From Acanthosoma haemorrhoidale (Eukaryota > Arthropoda > Insecta > Hemiptera > Acanthosomatidae), in assembly GCA_930367205.1 (NCBI GenBank), contig OV884011.1, positions 104,833,139 through 104,897,138 on the forward strand: a stretch of DNA of 64,000 nt, in the 5' to 3' direction. The notes under the pieces were generated by a model. That model was not told where the DNA came from, searched no databases, and saw nothing but the letters and a program-made list of their open reading frames with translations. Position 1 is the stretch's first letter. Every line of letters begins with the position of its first letter. A program made the position numbers and the translations under genes. Of this stretch, positions 59,640 through 64,000 are shown piece after piece.

Positions 59640-60890
59640 AATGAACTTCTTCATTGTGATAAAATTACAATCTACATTATTGGACAATAAGTAATTGTGA
59701 TAAATGTTCTCATTCATATCATATTTACAATTTTCATTCACTCGCTCATCCAGACAGTATTTACAAACAGCCCACGACCTCCCAGTCACGAGCCCACAGA
59801 CCTCCCAAGTCCACATGGCTCACCTCCCTCGCATGCGAAAGAGGAAGCGGAGTCTTAGGAAGTCCCCCACGCTCCTCCGTCAGCCGCGTCACCGGATACG
59901 AGCGAGTGGAGGCTGAGGACTAAGAGCGCGAGAGACACATACGCTCAAAGCATGATTGGAGAAACTGGCCAATGCCAGGACTGCCACATTTACGCATTTA
60001 TAGCAGGTCACGAGGCCACTGCCGTTTCAGTATCCGAGGAGGATTATAGGGATGAGTGGTGCAGTGCAATGATTGTGCTACGGGATTAGTAGAAGGTATA
60101 TTAAGATTGTAATGAAGGGTTTTGTTGCTGACATAATAATGGGTAGGTTCTAAAGTGTTATTTGATAGAAAGAACTGGATACGCTTGATATTCGATTTCT
60201 TTGGTGTCCCCCATAGCTCTATTCTGTATGTCTAGATTGGCATAACTTATAACTTTGTAGATTAGTAATTTATTTTCTATTGAGAGATGGGATGTCTTAT
60301 GAAGTAGTCTGCACAGTTTTCCAAAACGTCTGTTTCCTTCTTGTCTTTTTAACGTTGTATGTGGGTTCCATGTCAGCCGTTTGTCGAGATGGAAGCCTAA
60401 ATACCGTACCATCTCGGATACAGGGAGAGGAATGCAATTAAAAAAAAAAACTAGTGGACAAGACTTGCAGCAGAGAGTGAAGGTAATGTGCGAACATTTT
60501 TCTTCATTAATTTTGATCCACCATTGGTTGCACCAATACTCAACCTCATCAAGGTGTTTTTGAAGGTTATGGGATGCTATATCAAGGTCTGAGTGGGATG
60601 ACAGGACTGCAGTGTCATCTGCAAATGTGGCCAAGAAGGTATTGGGGGTAGAGGGGACATCAACGGTGTATAGATTATAGAGGATAGGACCTAGGACACT
60701 GCCCTGCAGAACTCCTGGTTTTATGGGATAGGCGTTACAATATTCTAAACCACAGCGGAATTGGAAGAAGCGGTTTGAGAGGTAGGAATGTAGGATTAGG
60801 AAAAGGGTCAGTGGTAAATAAGTTTTGCGCTTGTAAAGCAAACCTGCATACCAAACCCTGTCAAAAACTTGAGCTAAGGAGATTATCAGC
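59640..60890 (-). mobile_element. Jockey-like retrotransposon, copy C (5'-truncated, best preserved)
   Basis: Read on the minus strand this copy starts within the reverse transcriptase (about 60890), continues through the RT core, a frameshift near 60225, the ORF2 C-terminus (KRQWPRDLL before a stop at 60000-59998) and a complete-looking 3' UTR down to about 59640, ending in TTGA repeats. The UTR matches copy B along most of its length and copies A and D at the end. Truncation at the 5' end is typical of incomplete target-primed reverse transcription. One frameshift and a low-complexity lysine/phenylalanine patch show decay, but it is less eroded than copy A. Confidence 0.85.
60158..60887 (-). 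pseudogene. Reverse transcriptase domain of ORF2 (partial)
   Basis: The frame is open on the minus strand from about 60887 to 60158. Motifs in order: VFDRVW (RT block A, with the catalytic Asp) near 60860; GVLQGSVLGP (block B'); FADD, the catalytic aspartate pair, near 60620; KINEEKCSHITF; and RYLGFHLDKRLTWNPH. This is the LINE reverse transcriptase that copies the element RNA at the nicked target. A few bases are lost near 60225, after which the expected Y-x-I-E-L-W-G segment is read in another frame down to the stop at 59998. The endonuclease and the first RT blocks are missing. Plus-strand frames here are shadows. Confidence 0.85.
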
Positions 60891-61260
60891 TCAGATTAAT
60901 AGGTCTTATAATAGATGTATCTTATACATACATTATAAAAAAAAGATTTTTTGCAACATTGCCTAACCTTATTAAATTCAGGAAAGGCAAGAAACAAATT
61001 TAATTATCATCACAACTTTAAAAAAATATATTAAAATAAGTGAACCTGAATGACATCACTAATACAATAACATGGCATTAAATAAATTAAAAAAAACATT
61101 CTATGCTTTTGGCATTAAAATTGCAGAAGTTTTAGCTATGTTTATTTATTTTGTCTGAAGTATAGTTATTAAATTATTAGTTTCTATTACTAGCGGGTTT
61201 CTGACATATGCTTTTTAGTTTATAAGGGATCAGCTAAAGAAATTAAAAATACTAGTCTAA
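60891..61260. other. AT-rich non-coding stretch
   Basis: No gene is recognised. Confidence 0.5.
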
Positions 61261-61267
61261 AAGTCGA

Positions 61268-61331
61268 TAGGGATGGCTCAGTTGAAAGAGCACCTGACCG
61301 AAAGGTCTCAGGTTCGAATCCTGGCCATGTA
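61268..61331 (+). repeat. tRNA-like element (SINE head or tRNA pseudogene)
   Basis: TGGCTCAGTTGA (61274-61285) matches the A-box consensus at 11 of 12 positions and GGTTCGAATCC (61311-61321) is a perfect B box. A GCTC/GAGC D-stem and a TCAGG/CCTGG T-stem form. The interval between D-stem and T-stem is about six bases too short for a normal anticodon arm and variable loop, and the acceptor stem does not pair. It is therefore a SINE-like or pseudogene copy and not a functional tRNA gene. Confidence 0.55.
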
Positions 61332-63410
61332 AATATATTTTTCTATGGTCAATAATTATAGTTCTTCATCTGGTAAGTAGAAGGATATGTGTTTTAACAA
61401 TGCTCAAGATGGACAGAAGGCATTAAAAAATACAGTAGTTTTCAATAGATATCGAGATGCGGATGCACTCTGGGATCTTCGATCAGGAGCACTTTCATCT
61501 ACACCATCAAATATCTTTAGCTACTCTCTCATCTAACCTGAGGCACAGGAGCCCTCAAGGTAGTTAGTCTAATAGATTTACATTTTTTTTAGTTTTCAGA
61601 TTTGGGAGTCCCGAATTCGAATCCATGTTCAATATTTTTTTTCTTTGCCTAATTCATCACTTATAAGTTACTCAGGGTCTATATTTCTTAATTTGTAGTT
61701 AAGATGGTAAACAGTAATTGATTTCCTCTAATAAATTCAATTCACTCATTAAGTTGCCAAGTCATTGTTCAAAATGCGAGAAATAGACTTTCATCACTTC
61801 CATAATAAATCATAAGGAGTTGCCCATCCATGTAATTTTTTTTTTTTTTTTTTTTTTTTTTAACAGACCCACCCGTGGAACTTTTTCCTTCATAGTTTGC
61901 CATGAATTTAGATAAGAGAGCATTATTAGTTCGAATATTGGCTTTGGTTGATGAAACTAATCAATGAAACATTACAATAACATGTTTTTTAATATGCATT
62001 CAATAATTTTAAAAACCACTATTTATATAATATTAATTTTTACACACCTACAATAATAGTGTATTGGGTTGGGGGTAAAATAGGTGAGGTCAACTGAAAA
62101 TAACGCATATACATTAGCTGGTTAACATTCACTAAAGTAAATTATAACATCCAATTCAACCAAAAACTGCTAAATAGTGATTTATTTCCACTTCCATTAA
62201 CTTCTGCATACGGCCGCTAGGAGCGCTGCAAGTAGTTATGAAAGGATACATAACCTTCATATCAATTTGACATTTGATTTTCAAATCCCATAACAACAGA
62301 TTATACAAGAAAAAGAAAAAATACAGCTGAAACCCCCTCTCAAAGTAACAATTAAGTTGTGTACTACTAGCATTAATATTTAAATCATTTTAATTGTAAA
62401 CTTAATACCTAAGCTCAAATACTAACATGCATCTTATAAGTAAAATGAATTTATCACACAACAATTTTTCTAAATAAAATACAAGTCCTACAATGTGTTT
62501 AGTAAACATAAGCCAAAGCATTTTAAAATTAACAGAACATTATGTAGGCATAATGAAAAAAACAACTAAAAGATTCACAATTTTAAACAACACAGTCAAT
62601 ACAATAATATGCATAACATTAAAGCCATATAAAATTAATTATTAGTAGTTTTCCAGATACAACATGTTCCGTTTGATGTTAAATATATACAAGGCATAAC
62701 AATAAGCTATATTAGAGCAAGTCAGAAATATGAACAGAAAAATAAGTGAAAACTAATAAACAACAAATTGAGTAATTCATAAAAAAAAAACTTGTAATAT
62801 TAAATAACCGGTAAAATGCAACAAACCTTTACGGCATTTAAAATAAATTACCATTCATCCCTACTAATGTCACAAAATAGCTATAGTTGTTTAAATCAGA
62901 ACTACAATATTATGACAACAAACATGACAGCTGTTATTTAACATATATTGAGTCGAAGTTGTTGTAAAGGAATAAAGGAGGTAGAAACATATCCAAGGAA
63001 CATTTGGATGTGTTTGGTTGACAAGATATATTAGCAGAAACTAAAATATGGGGGAAAACAAATCCCATTGATTCCAATTGCAACAGGTGATAACACTAAA
63101 CTGAAGCTTTCAGGAAAGTGTAGCAATGCTATGGTTCATATTTTAACAGAACATTAAAACCAGCACCAGAGGATAAGAAATATGTACAAAAAAACTAACT
63201 TCCATTTTACATAAGTTTGGTACTGTTAGTTGTCAGTAACACAAATCAACCATAGTCATAGTCAGAACCATCACTCACTGAAAATGATAATTTAGATATT
63301 GAAAACAAATGAGTGACTAGCTAAATGACAACGGTTAAAACTGAGGAGCTGGCACTGCCCTTTTAAGCAGTCAAAACAACAACCTATAAACGTTTCTGTC
63401 TCTAATATGT
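61332..63410. other. AT-rich non-coding stretch with long T-run
   Basis: No gene is recognised. A 26-T run lies at 61836-61861 and could be the poly(A) tail of a retroposed copy on the minus strand. A GAATTCGAATCC segment near 61611-61622 resembles a B box. GGCCGCTAGGAGCGCTGC at 62212-62229 resembles, with a gap, the fly CTCF core. Confidence 0.4.
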
Positions 63411-63419
63411 TTTATTTAA

Positions 63420-63715
63420 TTTTAATTCGCGACAGTCTAGTCGGTAAAAGTTAAAAACATAATTAAACTACTTACTTACCCATTTACGAACGCGAGTTGC
63501 ATTTCACAATCACTCACGAATTAAACCAAATCAAATTTCTTAGAAACACAGAAGACAATATGGACCCTACACCGGCGTTACCAGTGCCTTTTAGAAGTAT
63601 AAACAGATCAAACGGGGATCTCCGTTCAATTCCTCTTCATCTTACGTTGTCAGGTATCGGTGTAAAAATAATTCCCATCAAACAGAAATCACAACAACGA
63701 ATTTAAGTGTAGCAT
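63420..63715 (-). promoter_or_regulatory. CpG-richer block, candidate promoter/first exon (tentative)
   Basis: CpG dinucleotides are more frequent here than in the preceding 2 kb. On the minus strand AAATGG at 63485-63480 is followed by GTAAGTAAG (63479-63471), a strong splice-donor match, so a first exon running from about 63700 down to 63480 is possible. On the plus strand a frame of 69 codons (63497-63706) contains an ATG in good context near 63559. Neither is supported by a protein family. Confidence 0.25.
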
Positions 63716-64000
63716 TTGGTCTACAGAATCGGAAGGTTAGAAATCAATATCATGGCCAACTAGATTACCCCCATAGGAAAGCTACTCCTTATCAAAAGCA
63801 AGTTTAAATTAACGTAACATTTTAATAGTGTGTAGTTAAGATCAGCAATGATAAACTATAAATATCGTATAAGAGCTTTAAATAAACTGACGCGCGGCAA
63901 ATAACAATATTATGAAATTGTACTCATTAACGACTCCACTCCTATCCCAAGATCCTCCCACTTCAATTCTGTAACATCTAAAACTTAACCTAAAGGACTT
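63716..64000. other. AT-rich end of window
   Basis: No gene or repeat is recognised. Confidence 0.5.

Noticed and set aside
61268..61331. Functional tRNA gene
   Set aside because: The anticodon region is too short and the acceptor stem does not pair.
1..64000. CRISPR array, bacterial operon, prophage or rRNA genes
   Set aside because: No regularly spaced direct repeats with unique spacers, no ribosome-binding-site-led gene runs, and no convincing rRNA segment. A short GTACGAGAG word near 55036 resembles 28S rRNA but does not extend.

Overview
This window looks like AT-rich nuclear DNA from an arthropod, most likely an insect. The evidence is indirect: decayed Jockey-type non-LTR retrotransposons, a Tc1/mariner-superfamily relic, scattered tRNA-derived SINE-like fragments, long homopolymers and AT microsatellites, and no bacterial-style gene packing. 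Species and order cannot be fixed from the sequence. I found no intact host protein-coding gene. The only clearly recognisable proteins are broken transposon proteins. The window is best read as a gene desert or a very large intron. Coordinates of repeats and islands were placed by eye and may be off by a few bases to tens of bases.

Layout. 0.6-4.6 kb holds two copies (A, B) of one Jockey-like family: A has an ORF1 tail, a broken endonuclease and an internal deletion of the reverse transcriptase; B is a 3' end only. 8.6-9.4 kb holds SINE-like and LINE reverse-transcriptase debris. 13.3-14.5 kb has two GC-richer islands, one with a dense CAACAGG/CCTGTTG array and one with a CTCF-like site. 16.3 kb has another 3' fragment of the Jockey-like family (D). 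18.6-19.5 kb is an 872-bp mariner relic with both terminal inverted repeats. 25.4-25.9 kb is LTR-like. 27.3 kb carries a hammerhead/Penelope-type motif and 27.6-27.9 kb an island with a PORE-like POU palindrome. 28.6-29.3 kb is a four-unit tandem repeat. 32-38 kb alternates AT-rich DNA with GC-richer islands containing homeodomain, Sox and octamer-like words. Two copies of a structured repeat lie at 38.5 and 51.2 kb. 47.6-48.1 kb (minus strand) is a LINE RNase H relic; 52.2 kb (minus strand) is a second Penelope-type motif; 52.9-53.3 kb is an E-box island. 59.6-60.9 kb (minus strand) is the best-preserved Jockey-like copy (C), with a recognisable RT. 61.3 kb has a tRNA-like element. The last 600 bases are CpG-richer and could hold a minus-strand first exon.

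Together the elements record several rounds of insertion and decay: non-LTR elements, a DNA transposon, SINE-like elements and possibly LTR and Penelope-like elements. The motif-dense islands stand out against the AT-rich background and are candidate cis-regulatory elements of a developmental gene outside the window, but only cross-species conservation could establish that. I did not find a clear new defence or metabolic system. The best leads are the structured dispersed repeat (38.5/51.2 kb), the CAACAGG array, the two hammerhead/Penelope-type motifs, the PORE-like palindrome and the abundance of long G/C homopolymers.
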